DNA from: Pseudomonas entomophila
Lineage (GTDB): Bacteria; Pseudomonadota; Gammaproteobacteria; Pseudomonadales; Pseudomonadaceae
Reading direction: 5' to 3'
Assembly (NCBI RefSeq): GCF_029478665.1
Contig: NZ_JARPQB010000021.1
Coordinates: forward strand, 1-64,000
DNA: 64,000 nt
Below are positions 33,375 through 42,726 of the stretch, one piece after another. The notes below the pieces were generated by a model, which made no database searches, was not told the origin of the DNA, and saw nothing but the letters and a program-made list of their open reading frames with translations. The position numbers were made by a program, and so were the translations under genes. How positions within the stretch are numbered: the stretch's first letter is position 1; each line of letters starts with the position of its first letter.

Positions 33375-34121
33375 TCAAACCTCCAGGCTGATCTCCCCGA
33401 GGTGCCCACCAAACGGCCCGAAACTGCGCTCGACGATTCGCCGGCGCCCCTGGTCATCCACGATCAATACCGTGCTCGCCCGCGTCCCATAGTTCTGGCT
33501 GGCGATGAACACACTCGACAGCAGCTTCTCGGTTGCCAGCCCTACGCCCGTCTCGGGCAGCTCGCTGTCCGGCGCAGGTTGCGCATCGGCCAGCAATACC
33601 AGCAGCCGCTGTGGATCATCTGAATCCAGCAATCCCTCCAGCCCGCTACGCGCCTTCACCAGCTTCGGCCAAGGCGTATCCAGCCCGGCGTTCGACAGTC
33701 CGTACACGCCGGGCGAGAGCAGGCGCGGCCCGGCCTCGCGAGCATGCAGGTAACCCAATTGCTGCTCATCACCGACCAGCAGGTTGAACCCGGAATACTG
33801 CCCACTACGGCTGGCCACCTGATCGAGGTAGGCCTCGACCCCCAGTTCGCCCCGCAGATACGAGGCGACCAGTTCCCCCCGTGAGCGCGGCCCCAACGGC
33901 TGGCGCGGATCGCGGATATTGGTCAGCGCCGCGAACCGCCCCCTTGGCCCGACCCCCAACCAGGTCCCGCCGGCTTCCAGGTCCCGCCCGGCATACACGC
34001 CTGGTGCATCCACCCAGGCGGCCAGGGCCTGGGTGGGCCGGGCATGGAATTCATCGCGGTTGGCCGCGACGATCAGCGGCCGGGCTGTCCCCGGCCGCCA
34101 GGCGAATACGATCAGGCACAT
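33375..34121 (-). CDS. NRDE (TANGO2-like) protein
   Basis: 248 residues, starting MCLIVFAWRPG and carrying the defining N-R-D-E in VAANRDEFHARPTQ. GRFAALTNIRDP and LLSPGVYGLSNAGLDTPWPK are further family signatures. The N-terminal Cys could be a nucleophile after Met removal, as in Ntn-type folds. TANGO2 relatives are linked to heme or lipid handling in eukaryotes; the bacterial role is unclear. It is divergent from the TauE/SafE gene. Confidence 0.88.
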   Translation of the reverse strand: MCLIVFAWRPGTARPLIVAANRDEFHARPTQALAAWVDAPGVYAGRDLEAGGTWLGVGPRGRFAALTNIRDPRQPLGPRSRGELVASYLRGELGVEAYLDQVASRSGQYSGFNLLVGDEQQLGYLHAREAGPRLLSPGVYGLSNAGLDTPWPKLVKARSGLEGLLDSDDPQRLLVLLADAQPAPDSELPETGVGLATEKLLSSVFIASQNYGTRASTVLIVDDQGRRRIVERSFGPFGGHLGEISLEV

Positions 34122-34252
34122 AGGTTGTCCCCTGTGTTTTCGGCCACTCTACCCGCGCCGTCGACCGCTAGCCATCACCTGACACAGACTTCACTAGAGC
34201 GCCGGGCGTGGCTTCCGTTACCATGCCGGATTGTTTTCCACTGGGGCCACGA

Positions 34253-35035
34253 ATGGAATTCGCTCTCTATCTGCTGCTGGGCGCCTGCGCGGGTGTGCTG
34301 GCCGGGCTGTTCGGCGTTGGTGGCGGCATCATCATCGTGCCGGTGCTGGTGTTCAGCTTCACCCTGCAGGGCTTCGACCCTTCGGTGCTGACCCACCTGG
34401 CGGTCGGCACGTCGCTGGCGACCATCGTCTTCACCTCGATCAATGCCGTGCTCGAGCACCAGCGCAAAGGCGCGGTGCAATGGCCGATCTTCGCCTGGAT
34501 GACCGTGGGCATCCTGCTGGGCGCGCTGGTCGGCGCGAAGACCGCCTCGCTGATCCAGGGCCCGATGTTGCAGAAGATCATCGGTGTATTCGCCCTGGTG
34601 ATTGCCGTGCAGATGGCCCTGGACCTCAAGCCCAAGGCCAGCCGCGGCATCCCCGGCAAACCCGGCCTGACCGCCGTCGGCGGCGTGATCGGCTGGGCCT
34701 CTGCCATATTCGGGATCGGCGGTGGTTCGCTCACCGTGCCTTTCCTGACCTGGCGCAGCCTGCCCATGCAGCAGGCGGTGGCCACCTCGTCGGCCTGCGG
34801 CCTGCCGATTGCCCTGGCCGGCGCCCTGAGCTTCATGTGGCTGGGTTGGCATGAAGAGCATCTGCCGGCCCACAGCATCGGTTACGTCTACCTTCCCGCG
34901 CTGGTCGGCATTGCCGTGACCAGCATGTTCTTCGCCCGCTTCGGCGCGCGCCTGGCGCACAAGCTGTCGCCGCGTGTGCTCAAGCGCCTGTTCGCCGCGC
35001 TGCTGTTCTGCGTCGGACTCAGCTTCCTTATCTGA
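34253..35035 (+). CDS. TauE/SafE-family membrane permease
   Basis: 260 residues from the ATG at 34253. About eight membrane spans appear in two repeats: [20 protein letters not shown] with IIVPVLVF, and [20 protein letters not shown] with PFLTW. The paired G-x-G-G-G motifs are the TauE/SafE signature. The family exports sulfite, sulfoacetate or similar anions. Its stop is 16 bases before lgt, so they may be co-transcribed. The substrate is not evident. Confidence 0.88.
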   Translation: MEFALYLLLGACAGVLAGLFGVGGGIIIVPVLVFSFTLQGFDPSVLTHLAVGTSLATIVFTSINAVLEHQRKGAVQWPIFAWMTVGILLGALVGAKTASLIQGPMLQKIIGVFALVIAVQMALDLKPKASRGIPGKPGLTAVGGVIGWASAIFGIGGGSLTVPFLTWRSLPMQQAVATSSACGLPIALAGALSFMWLGWHEEHLPAHSIGYVYLPALVGIAVTSMFFARFGARLAHKLSPRVLKRLFAALLFCVGLSFLI

Positions 35036-35051
35036 AACTAGAGGAAAGACA

Positions 35052-35861
35052 ATGCTGCCTTACCCGCAGATAGACCCCGTGGCCGTGGCCCTCGGTCCAC
35101 TGAAAATCCACTGGTACGGCCTGATGTACCTGATCGGCATCGGCGGCGCCTGGCTGCTGGCTTCGCGCCGGTTGAACCGCTTCGACCCGACGTGGAGCCG
35201 CGAGAAACTCTCCGACCTGGTGTTCTGGCTGTCGATGGGGGTGATCGTCGGCGGGCGCCTGGGCTATGTGCTGTTCTACGACCTGCACCAGTACCTGGCC
35301 AACCCGACGCTGATCTTCGAGGTGTGGAAGGGCGGCATGTCGTTCCACGGCGGCTTCATCGGCGTGATGCTGGCGGCGCTGTGGTTCGGCAAGCGCAACA
35401 ACAAGTCGTTCTTCGAGCTGATGGACTTCGTCGCGCCGCTGGTGCCGATCGGCCTGGGCGCCGGGCGTATCGGCAACTTCATCAACGCCGAACTGTGGGG
35501 CAAGGCCACCGACGTGCCCTGGGCCATGGTCTTCCCGCCGTTCAGCGACCCGGCGCAACTGCCGCGTCACCCGTCGCAGCTGTACCAGTTCGCCCTCGAA
35601 GGTGTGGCATTATTCGTCATCCTTTGGCTGTACTCGCGCAAGCCGCGCCCGACCATGGCCGTTTCCGGCATGTTCGCGCTGTTCTACGGCATCTTCCGCT
35701 TCATCGTGGAGTTCGTGCGGGTACCCGACGCCCAGCTCGGCTACATCGCCTTCGGCTGGTTGACCATGGGTCAGTTGCTCTGCGTGCCGATGATCGTCGG
35801 CGGCATCTTCCTGATCTGGCTGGCCTACAACCGCAAACCGACGGCCAAGGCCACCGTTTGA
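35052..35861 (+). CDS. lgt: Prolipoprotein diacylglyceryl transferase
   Basis: 269 residues, seven spans. It transfers diacylglycerol from phosphatidylglycerol to the lipobox Cys of prolipoproteins in the inner membrane. The essential segment [18 protein letters not shown] and the signature [20 protein letters not shown] are both present. AGAGGAAAG precedes the ATG. thyA follows after 48 bases, the usual order in gammaproteobacteria. Confidence 0.97.
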   Translation: MLPYPQIDPVAVALGPLKIHWYGLMYLIGIGGAWLLASRRLNRFDPTWSREKLSDLVFWLSMGVIVGGRLGYVLFYDLHQYLANPTLIFEVWKGGMSFHGGFIGVMLAALWFGKRNNKSFFELMDFVAPLVPIGLGAGRIGNFINAELWGKATDVPWAMVFPPFSDPAQLPRHPSQLYQFALEGVALFVILWLYSRKPRPTMAVSGMFALFYGIFRFIVEFVRVPDAQLGYIAFGWLTMGQLLCVPMIVGGIFLIWLAYNRKPTAKATV

Positions 35862-35865
35862 TTCC

Positions 35866-35896
35866 CACGGCAGGGGCGATCCCCCTGCCGTTCTTG
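35866..35896 (+). terminator. Hairpin between lgt and thyA (attenuator or weak terminator)
   Basis: CGGCAGGGG and CCCCTGCCG arms around CGATC, followed by a weak T-rich end (TTCTTGTT). Read-through to thyA is likely. Confidence 0.4.
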
Positions 35897-35909
35897 TTAC
35901 AGGTAAGCC

Positions 35910-36881
35910 ATGAAACAGTATCTAGATCTGGTCCGTGACGTCATCGACAACGGCACGCTGCAGGAAAACCGCACCGGTATCCGCACCATCAGCCTGCCGG
36001 GCGCCATGCTGCGCTTCGACCTGCAGAAAGGCTTCCCGGCCATCACCACACGCAAGCTGGCGTTCAAGTCGGCGATCGGCGAGATGGTCGGTTTCCTGCG
36101 CGGTGTGAAGAATGCCGGCGAATTCCGTGAGCTGGGCTGCAAGGTCTGGGACCAGAACGCCAACGAGAACGCCCAGTGGCTGGCCAACCCGTTCCGTCAG
36201 GGCCATGACGACCTCGGCGAGATCTACGGCGTGCAGTGGCGCCAGTGGCCGGGCTACAAGCGCATCCCGCTGAGCAACCCGGCCGCCATCGAGATGGCGG
36301 AAAAGGCGGGCTTCCGTCGCATCGCCCAGGACGAGGAAGACGGCCAGGCGTTCGTCATCCTGTACAAGGCCATCGACCAGGTGCGCCAGTGCCTGGACAC
36401 CATCGCCAACGACCCGGGCAGCCGGCGCATCCTGTTCCACGGCTGGAACTGCGCCCAGCTGGACGAGATGGCCCTGCCGCCGTGCCACCTGCTGTACCAG
36501 TTCCACCCGAATGTCGAGACCAAGGAAATCTCCCTGACGCTCTACATCCGCTCCAACGACCTGGGCCTGGGCACGCCGTTCAACCTCACCGAAGGCGCGG
36601 CGCTGCTGTCGCTGTTCGGCCGCCTGACCGGTTACACCCCGCGCTGGTTCACCTACTTCATCGGCGATGCCCATGTGTACGAAAACCATCTGGACATGCT
36701 CAACGAGCAGATGAAGCGCGAGCCGCTGGCGGCGCCGAAGCTGGTGATCAGCGACCGCGTGCCGGAGTTCGCCAAGACTGGCAAATACGAGCCGGAGTGG
36801 CTGGAGAAGATCGAACCGAGCGACTTCTCGCTGGAAGGGTATGAGCACCATGCGCCGATGACGGCGCCGATGGCGGTGTAG
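35910..36881 (+). CDS. thyA: Thymidylate synthase
   Basis: 323 residues, longer than the 264 of E. coli, because of an insertion around residues 95-160 ([20 protein letters not shown]) that is usual in Pseudomonas ThyA. It converts dUMP and methylene-THF to dTMP and DHF. The catalytic Cys is in [13 protein letters not shown], the phosphate-binding Arg is in QENRTGIRT, and [20 protein letters not shown] and [13 protein letters not shown] complete the site. Tightly downstream of lgt. Confidence 0.96.
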   Translation: MKQYLDLVRDVIDNGTLQENRTGIRTISLPGAMLRFDLQKGFPAITTRKLAFKSAIGEMVGFLRGVKNAGEFRELGCKVWDQNANENAQWLANPFRQGHDDLGEIYGVQWRQWPGYKRIPLSNPAAIEMAEKAGFRRIAQDEEDGQAFVILYKAIDQVRQCLDTIANDPGSRRILFHGWNCAQLDEMALPPCHLLYQFHPNVETKEISLTLYIRSNDLGLGTPFNLTEGAALLSLFGRLTGYTPRWFTYFIGDAHVYENHLDMLNEQMKREPLAAPKLVISDRVPEFAKTGKYEPEWLEKIEPSDFSLEGYEHHAPMTAPMAV

Positions 36882-36892
36882 CTTTTCAGATT

Positions 36893-37000
36893 GCCGGGGC
36901 TGCCTTGCAGCCCATCGCGACACAAGGCCGCTCCCACAGGTACGCTGCAGAACCTGTGGGAGCGGCCTTGTGTCGTGAAAGGGGCGCGCAGCGCGCCCGG
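36893..37000. repeat. REP inverted pair
   Basis: CACAAGGCCGCTCCCACAGG and CCTGTGGGAGCGGCCTTGTG around TACGCTGCAGAA, between convergent thyA and cadR. Confidence 0.9.
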
Positions 37001-37005
37001 GATTT

Positions 37006-37449
37006 TCAATGCCCGTGGCTTCTGCCCACGTGTGAGTGCTCCACCTCCGGCACCGACACCGCTCCATTCGTCTCCAGCTGCTGCAGAATCGCGCACTCCG
37101 CCCCCTGCGCATTGCACTGCTGGCGCAATTCCACCAGTTGCGCCTGCAGCGCCACCAACCCGTCGATCCGCGCCTGCACATGCTCGATATGCTCGTCGAT
37201 CAGCGCATTGACGCTGCCGCACGACGCCTCGGGGCTGTCGCGCAGGTTCAACAGGCTGCGGATCTCATCCAGGGTCATGTCCAGCGTGCGGCAGTTGCGG
37301 ATGAAGGTCAGCCGCTCGACGTGGGCCTGGGTATACAGCCGGTAGTTGCCATCGCTGCGGGCAGGCTCGGGGAGCAGTTGCTCGCGTTCGTAGTAGCGGA
37401 TGGTCTCCACGGCGCAGTCGGTGGCCTTGGCCAGTTCTCCGATCTTCAT
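37006..37449 (-). CDS. cadR: Cadmium-responsive MerR-family regulator
   Basis: 147 residues. An N-terminal MerR winged helix ([20 protein letters not shown]) and dimer helix are followed by metal site cysteines C77, C112 and C119, exactly the set known for CadR. The C-terminus is His-rich ([10 protein letters not shown]), also as in CadR, where it forms a second metal site. It represses and, with Cd(II), activates the divergent cadA promoter by untwisting the 19-base spacer. Own transcription starts in the shared intergenic region. Confidence 0.95.
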   Translation of the reverse strand: MKIGELAKATDCAVETIRYYEREQLLPEPARSDGNYRLYTQAHVERLTFIRNCRTLDMTLDEIRSLLNLRDSPEASCGSVNALIDEHIEHVQARIDGLVALQAQLVELRQQCNAQGAECAILQQLETNGAVSVPEVEHSHVGRSHGH

Positions 37450-37470
37450 GGCAAATCTCCAGCAAGGGGC

Positions 37471-37501
37471 TTGACCCTATAGTGGCTACAGGGTGTTCAC
37501 T
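37471..37501 (+). promoter_or_regulatory. cadA promoter with CadR operator in a 19-base spacer
   Basis: TTGACC (37471-37476) and TTCACT (37496-37501) are 19 bases apart, the overlong spacing typical of MerR-controlled promoters. The dyad ACCCTATAGTGGCTACAGGG plus T (37474-37494) lies within it. Confidence 0.85.
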
Positions 37502-37518
37502 TGGCAACAACCCTCTCT

Positions 37519-37547
37519 GTAGGAGCCGGCAAAGCCGGCTCCTACAG
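37519..37547. repeat. Perfect REP hairpin in the cadA leader
   Basis: TGTAGGAGCCGGC and GCCGGCTCCTACA separated by AAA, between the cadA promoter and the cadA start, so it must be transcribed into the 5' untranslated region. Confidence 0.85.
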
Positions 37548-37577
37548 GAAGCAAGCGCCCTTTTTAAGGATGATTCC

Positions 37578-39824
37578 ATGAACCAGCCAGTCAGCCCCGA
37601 ACACAAGCATGACCACGACCATGGTGAAAAGGGTCACAGCCACGACACCCATGCCCATAACTGCTGCGGCTCCCATGCCGCGCCGGCCCTGGTGCAGCTG
37701 ACCGAGAAGGCCAGCGCCCAGGCGCGGCTCAGCCGTTTCCGCATCCAGGCCATGGACTGCCCGACCGAGCAGACGCTGATCCAGGACAAGCTGGGCAAGC
37801 TGGCCGGTATCGAGCAACTGGAGTTCAACCTGATCAACCGTGTGCTGGGCGTGCGTCACACCCACGACGGCACCGGCCAGATCGAGCAGGCCATCGACAG
37901 CCTGGGCATGAAGGCCGAGCCGTTGGCGGACGAGGATGACGGCAGCGCCGAAGCGCCCCAGCCAAGCAAGACCCGCTGGTGGCCGCTGGCATTGTCCGGT
38001 GTGGCGGCGATCGCCGCCGAGCTCGTGCACTTCTCCGGCAAGGCGCCGGAATGGGTGGTGGCGGCGCTGGCCCTGGCGGCTATCCTCGGCTGCGGGCTGG
38101 GCACCTACAAGAAGGGCTGGATCGCCCTGAAGAACCGCAATCTCAATATCAACGCCTTGATGAGCATCGCCGTGACCGGCGCCGTATTGATCGGCCAGTG
38201 GCCGGAAGCGGCCATGGTGATGGTGCTGTTCACCGTGGCCGAACTGATCGAGGCCCGCTCGCTGGACCGCGCGCGCAACGCGATCGGTGGCCTGATGCAG
38301 CTGGCGCCGGACATGGCGACCGTGCAGCAGGCCGATGGGCTGTGGCGCGAAATCGACGTGCGCGAGGTGGCGTTGGGCGCTCTTGTGCGGGTGCGCCCGG
38401 GTGAGCGCATCGGCCTGGACGGTGAGGTAGTCAGTGGCCAGTCCAGCGTCGATCAGGCACCGATCACCGGCGAAAGCCTGCCAGTGGAGAAAACCGTGGG
38501 CGACAAACTGTTCGCCGGCACCATCAACCAGGCGGGTTCGCTGGAATACCGTGTCACCGCGGGCGCTGGCCAGTCGACCCTGGCGCGCATCATCAAGGCG
38601 GTCGAGGAAGCCCAGGGCGCCCGTGCGCCGACCCAGCGCTTCGTCGACCAGTTCTCGCGCATCTACACCCCGGTGGTGTTCGCCGTGGCCCTGGCGGTGG
38701 CGATCATCCCGCCGCTGTTCATGGCCGGTGCCTGGTTCGACTGGATCTACCGCGCCCTGGTGCTGCTGGTGGTGGCCTGCCCGTGCGCGCTGGTGATCTC
38801 CACCCCGGTGACCATCGTCAGCGGCCTGGCCGCCGCCGCGCGCAAGGGCATCCTGATCAAGGGTGGCGTATACCTGGAGGGCGGGCGCAAGCTGGACTTC
38901 CTGGCCCTGGACAAGACCGGCACCATCACTCATGGCAAGCCGGTGCAGACCGACAGCAAGGTGCTCGACCCGTTGTTCGATGGCCGTGCCCAGGCGCTGG
39001 CCGCAAGCCTTGCCGCCCGCTCCGACCACCCGGTGTCCGGTGCCATCGCCTTGTTCGCGAAGGCCCAAGACCTGGCACTGAGCGAAGTCACAGAGTTCAC
39101 CGCCCTGGCCGGGCGTGGCGTGCGCGGCGACATCGACGGTGAAACCTACCACCTGGGCAACCATCGCCTGGTCGAAGAACTGGGCTTGTGCTCGCCGCAG
39201 CTCGAAGCCGAACTGGACCAGCTGGAGCGCCAGGGCAAGACCGTGGTGCTGTTGCTCGACCGCAGCGGCCCGCTGGCGCTGTTCGCCGTGGCCGACACGG
39301 TCAAGGACAGCAGCCGCCAGGCCATCGCCGAACTGCATGAGCTCGGTATCAAGACGGTCATGCTCACCGGCGACAATCCCCACACCGCCACGGCCATCGC
39401 CGCCCAGGTGGGGATCGACCGGGCCGAGGGCAACCTGCTGCCGGCGGACAAACTCGCCACCATCGAGCGCCTGTACGCCGAGGACCACCGGGTCGGCATG
39501 GTCGGTGACGGCATCAACGACGCGCCGGCCCTGGCTCGCGCCGAGATCGGCTTCGCCATGGCCGCGGCAGGTACCGACACGGCCATCGAGACCGCCGACG
39601 TGGCGCTGATGGACGATGACTTGCGCAAAATCCCGGCGTTCGTCAGGCTGTCGCGCCAAAGCGCGGCGATCCTCACCCAGAACATCGTGCTGGCCCTGGG
39701 GATCAAGGCGATCTTCCTGGCGATCACCTTTGCCGGCATGGCCACCATGTGGATGGCGGTGTTCGCTGATATGGGCGTGAGCCTGCTGGTGGTGTTCAAC
39801 GGCTTGCGCCTGCTACGCAAATAG
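37578..39824 (+). CDS. cadA: Cd/Zn/Pb-exporting P1B-type ATPase
   Basis: 748 residues from the ATG at 37578. A His-rich N-terminus ([20 protein letters not shown]) precedes a metal-binding domain with [20 protein letters not shown]. The metal path motif is ACPCALVIS, the phosphorylated Asp is in [11 protein letters not shown], the TGES loop is [10 protein letters not shown], and the hinge is [16 protein letters not shown]. Six or more spans are seen. It pumps Cd(II), Zn(II) and Pb(II) out of the cytosol. Induced through CadR from the divergent promoter. A LysR gene follows 13 bases after its stop. Confidence 0.95.
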   Translation: MNQPVSPEHKHDHDHGEKGHSHDTHAHNCCGSHAAPALVQLTEKASAQARLSRFRIQAMDCPTEQTLIQDKLGKLAGIEQLEFNLINRVLGVRHTHDGTGQIEQAIDSLGMKAEPLADEDDGSAEAPQPSKTRWWPLALSGVAAIAAELVHFSGKAPEWVVAALALAAILGCGLGTYKKGWIALKNRNLNINALMSIAVTGAVLIGQWPEAAMVMVLFTVAELIEARSLDRARNAIGGLMQLAPDMATVQQADGLWREIDVREVALGALVRVRPGERIGLDGEVVSGQSSVDQAPITGESLPVEKTVGDKLFAGTINQAGSLEYRVTAGAGQSTLARIIKAVEEAQGARAPTQRFVDQFSRIYTPVVFAVALAVAIIPPLFMAGAWFDWIYRALVLLVVACPCALVISTPVTIVSGLAAAARKGILIKGGVYLEGGRKLDFLALDKTGTITHGKPVQTDSKVLDPLFDGRAQALAASLAARSDHPVSGAIALFAKAQDLALSEVTEFTALAGRGVRGDIDGETYHLGNHRLVEELGLCSPQLEAELDQLERQGKTVVLLLDRSGPLALFAVADTVKDSSRQAIAELHELGIKTVMLTGDNPHTATAIAAQVGIDRAEGNLLPADKLATIERLYAEDHRVGMVGDGINDAPALARAEIGFAMAAAGTDTAIETADVALMDDDLRKIPAFVRLSRQSAAILTQNIVLALGIKAIFLAITFAGMATMWMAVFADMGVSLLVVFNGLRLLRK

Positions 39825-39836
39825 AGGTTATCCACA

Positions 39837-40706
39837 ATGCTGAGCGCCGAGCTCAAAGCCTTCTACATGGTGGCCCGCCTGGGCAGCATCACCCTGGCGG
39901 CGAAGAAGCTCGGGCTCAGCCAGCCCACGGTGACCACGCAGGTCCGCAACCTCGAAAGCCAGTATGCGGTGGAGCTGTTCTACCGTGGCGGCCGGCGCCT
40001 GGTGCTGAGCGAGGAGGGCGTGCGCCTGTTGCCGATGGTCAAGGCCCTGCTGCAGCAGGAAGCCGATATCGAGTTCGAGCTGCGCAACAGCGGCCAGGCC
40101 CAGGGCAGCCTGCGCATCGCCGCTACTGCGCCGTACTACATCCTCGACCTGGTGAAGATCTTCCGCGAACGCCTGCCCCAGGTGGACGTGGCGGTCGAGA
40201 TTGGTAATTCCCAGCAGGTGCTGGAAATGCTCGAGGACTACCGGGTGGACATCGCGGCCTCTTCGCAGCTACTGGAGGACGCGCGCCTGGTGCGCCGGGT
40301 GTTGGGCACCGACCCGCTGGTGGTGGCGGTGCACCGCAATCATCCGCTGGCTCACCGCCAGGCGGTGTCCATCGACGTGGTGGCCGGGCATTGCCTGCTG
40401 ATGCGCGAGAAGGGCTCGACCACTCGCAAACTCACCGAGCAGATGATGCAGGAAGCCGGCGTGAAGGCCGGCGCGCTGCTGGAGATCGGTAGCCGCGAGT
40501 CGATCCGCGAGGCGGTGCTGCGCAATATCGGCATCAGCATCATCGCCCGTCATGAAGTGCCGCATAACCCGGAGTTGCGGGTGCTGGCGCTGGAGGACGC
40601 GCCGGTGATGCACGAGTACCTGTATTGCCTCAAGGAGCGACGGCAGGCGCGCTTGCCAGCGGCGTTCCTGGGGGTGGCGCAGGAAGTGGCGGGGCTTGCG
40701 ACCTGA
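39837..40706 (+). CDS. LysR-family transcriptional regulator
   Basis: 289 residues. The N-terminal helix-turn-helix is ELKAFYMVARLGSITLAAKK with LGLSQPTVTTQVRNLE. A type-2 periplasmic-like effector domain follows (GSLRIAATAPYYILDLVKIF). The overall sequence recalls regulators of aminoethylphosphonate use, but no phosphonate genes are nearby. It starts 13 bases after cadA on the same strand, so it may be read from the cadA transcript as well as from its own promoter. Confidence 0.85.
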   Translation: MLSAELKAFYMVARLGSITLAAKKLGLSQPTVTTQVRNLESQYAVELFYRGGRRLVLSEEGVRLLPMVKALLQQEADIEFELRNSGQAQGSLRIAATAPYYILDLVKIFRERLPQVDVAVEIGNSQQVLEMLEDYRVDIAASSQLLEDARLVRRVLGTDPLVVAVHRNHPLAHRQAVSIDVVAGHCLLMREKGSTTRKLTEQMMQEAGVKAGALLEIGSRESIREAVLRNIGISIIARHEVPHNPELRVLALEDAPVMHEYLYCLKERRQARLPAAFLGVAQEVAGLAT

Positions 40707-40721
40707 GGGCTGGAACACCCA

Positions 40722-40745
40722 GGTAGGAGCCAGCCTTGCTGGCGA
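40722..40745. repeat. Single REP
   Basis: GTAGGAGCCAGCCTTGCTGG after the LysR gene. Confidence 0.75.
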
Positions 40746-40862
40746 TGCCCGGCATGGCCGGGCCCTGTGCAAATCCCTGCATCACTTCTCCCCGATCGCC
40801 ACACCGGCCAATCACCATAATTCCCTTCGGATCGCCCACTCGTCGCCTTGGTGGGTATGGTG

Positions 40863-40897
40863 TTGATAAAGCATGTTCGGTGGTTATACTAACCACC
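40863..40897 (+). promoter_or_regulatory. hicAB promoter with overlapping operator
   Basis: TTGATA (40863-40868), 16-base spacer, TATACT (40885-40890). The near-perfect palindrome GGTGGTTATACTAACCACC (40879-40897) covers the -10 box, as expected for autorepression by the HicB antitoxin. Confidence 0.8.
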
Positions 40898-40922
40898 GTC
40901 CGGCTCACCCAAGGATTGGGTC

Positions 40923-41114
40923 ATGAACAGCCGTGAAATGATTTCGGTGATCGAAGCGGATGGTTGGTATCTAGTGCGTTCGAAAGGCAGCCACCACCAC
41001 TTCAAGCACCCCCACAAGACCGGGCTGGTCACCATCCCGCACCCGAAGAAGGACCTGCTGCCCGCCACTGCGGCCAGCATCCTGCGCCAGGCGCGGATCG
41101 GTTACGCCAGCTGA
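40923..41114 (+). CDS. hicA: HicA-type mRNA interferase toxin
   Basis: 63 residues, a small dsRBD-like fold. GWYLVRSKGSHHHFKHPHKT holds the catalytic His within G-S-H-H-H-F, and TIPHPKKDLLPATAASILRQ is the C-terminal helix of the family. HicA cuts mRNA independently of the ribosome when free of HicB. The gene precedes hicB by 17 bases, the usual toxin-first order. No disabling mutation is seen. Confidence 0.92.
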   Translation: MNSREMISVIEADGWYLVRSKGSHHHFKHPHKTGLVTIPHPKKDLLPATAASILRQARIGYAS

Positions 41115-41131
41115 CCAGGAGAACCCCAGCC

Positions 41132-41539
41132 ATGCTTTTTCCCATCGCGATCCTTCCCGGCGATCATCAGCACGCCTGGGGCGTGGAAGTGCCAGACATC
41201 CCCGGGTGCTTCTCGGCTGGCGACGACCTCGACGATGCCATCGCCATGGCCCGCGAGGCGATCGAAGGCCATCTCGAACTGCTCGCCCAGGACCAGCAGG
41301 AGATCCCCAAGGCCGGCAAGGTCAGCGAGCATGCCGCCAACCCGGCTTACGCCGGATGCACCTGGGCACTGATCGACATCGACATCACCCGTTACCTGGG
41401 CAAGGCCGAGAAACTCAACATCACCTTGCCGGCCTACCTGCTCACTCGCATCGACAGCTATGTGCAGAACCACCCCGAGCACAAGAGCCGCTCGGGCTTC
41501 CTGGCCGAAGCGGCGCTCAAGGTGCTGCAGGGCAAGTAA
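41132..41539 (+). CDS. hicB: HicB-type antitoxin
   Basis: 135 residues from the ATG at 41132 with CAGGAGAA upstream. The N-terminal partially degraded RNase H-like domain (HAWGVEVPDIPGCFSAGDDL, then DDAIAMAREAIEGHLELL) masks HicA. The C-terminal part (NITLPAYLLTRIDSYVQNHP, then SRSGFLAEAALKVL) is a ribbon-helix-helix for DNA binding. It probably represses its own promoter through the palindrome at 40879. Confidence 0.92.
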   Translation: MLFPIAILPGDHQHAWGVEVPDIPGCFSAGDDLDDAIAMAREAIEGHLELLAQDQQEIPKAGKVSEHAANPAYAGCTWALIDIDITRYLGKAEKLNITLPAYLLTRIDSYVQNHPEHKSRSGFLAEAALKVLQGK

Positions 41540-41558
41540 GCCCTGCCGGGCAACACCT

Positions 41559-42380
41559 TCAGATCACGCTTTCCCGCTGCAAATTGCTCACATGCCCATG
41601 CCCCGCGGCCTGCAAGCGTTCCACCAGGTCCATCCGTGCCTGGCCGCCGCCGTTGCGCACATAGTCGAGCTCGGCGGCGGTGATCAGTACCACCGGTACC
41701 AACGTGACTGGCGACAGCGGCATGTCTGCCAGATGCGTGCTGAAGTCCGGCGCCGGCCCGCCTACCAGCACACCGAGGCAGTCATCCTCGGTCACGAAGT
41801 GCGCGGGCAATTGCCCCTGCATGCACGGTGACTGGCTCACGCCAGGCAGTTCGAACGACAGCACGCCGAAGCGCTCAAGCCGGTGATTGATGCCGCCAGC
41901 GTCGGCCACGGTATCGGCCACCGTGCGCACCACATCGAACGCCCAACTGCCCATGAACGGGCTGACGTCGCCAGTCTTGCCATACACCGCCTCGGGGAAG
42001 TCGGCCGACTCGACGAACAGTTCCAGCTCGAAGCCATTGCCCGCGCCTTCGACATCGTCGAACGGATCGGACAGGCCATCGCTGGCCAAGAGGATGCTGC
42101 GTTCACGGCGCACGACCCGGTAGGCCTGGCGGGTCGAGGGCCAGTGTGGCCCGCCCATGAGGCTTGGGCTGATGGCGTAACCCAGCACATCCTGCTCGAC
42201 CTCGCCGACCGTCTGCCAATGGCGATCGAGCACGGCGCAGCCCGCCTCGCGTGCGGCCTGGCTGGCGGCCTCGGCGGCCGTCATCGTTGGCTCGGGCTCG
42301 GCAGCCTGCGGCTGGGGTTGGGCATCGGCCTCGTTGGCTTCAGGGCGTGATTGGCCAAGCAGCTTCTTGAAAAAATCCAT
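41559..42380 (-). CDS. Uncharacterised protein, possibly SUFU-like
   Basis: 273 residues, cytosolic, with an Ala/Pro/Gln-rich linker at residues 18-45. The globular part shows RRERSILLASDGLSDPFDDV, GNGFELELFVES, FGVLSFELPG and a closing LSPVTLVPVVLITAAELDYV. These hydrophobic strand patterns vaguely recall suppressor-of-fused domains, but I would not assign it with confidence. It lies tail to tail with hicB and upstream of nothing related. Confidence 0.55.
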   Translation of the reverse strand: MDFFKKLLGQSRPEANEADAQPQPQAAEPEPTMTAAEAASQAAREAGCAVLDRHWQTVGEVEQDVLGYAISPSLMGGPHWPSTRQAYRVVRRERSILLASDGLSDPFDDVEGAGNGFELELFVESADFPEAVYGKTGDVSPFMGSWAFDVVRTVADTVADAGGINHRLERFGVLSFELPGVSQSPCMQGQLPAHFVTEDDCLGVLVGGPAPDFSTHLADMPLSPVTLVPVVLITAAELDYVRNGGGQARMDLVERLQAAGHGHVSNLQRESVI

Positions 42381-42438
42381 GGGCGGTCCTTGCTGGGTGA
42401 TAGGGCGACCGCCATGGTGCCGTTATCGGCTGCCTGGC

Positions 42439-42648
42439 TCAACCTTGGTGGCGGATGGCTGATGCGTCGGGCAACAGTTGCTCCAGCGGGTCCGCTTGCA
42501 GGTTCCAGTCCTCGCCGAACAACTCCGCCGGATGCATGGTTCGCTCCGCTCCATTGCCACAGGCCAGCGCCTTGGCCGGGCAATACAGATCGCACCCCCA
42601 GCAGATCCGTTCGGGGTGGCTTGGGTTCACGGGAAATTTCTTGGCCAT
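42439..42648 (-). CDS. DUF3079 small cysteine protein
   Basis: 69 residues. HPERICWGCDLYCPAKALAC contains four Cys and matches DUF3079, followed by GNGAERTMHPAELFGEDW. The Cys spacing suggests a small metal or iron-sulfur site. It lies between the 41559 gene and the nitrite reductase gene, all on the minus strand. Function is unknown. Confidence 0.8.
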   Translation of the reverse strand: MAKKFPVNPSHPERICWGCDLYCPAKALACGNGAERTMHPAELFGEDWNLQADPLEQLLPDASAIRHQG

Positions 42649-42726
42649 GGTCTCCCTCCATGAAGTGGATGCCTGCGCTCAGGCTATGCCGCGCATGGCC
42701 AAGAGGCTTGATCGGGATCAACGCCG

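Noticed and set aside
37542..39659. 705-codon open frame opposite cadA
   Set aside because: It mirrors the codon bias of cadA on the other strand, has no ribosome site and no recognisable domain. Long antisense frames are common in GC-rich genes.
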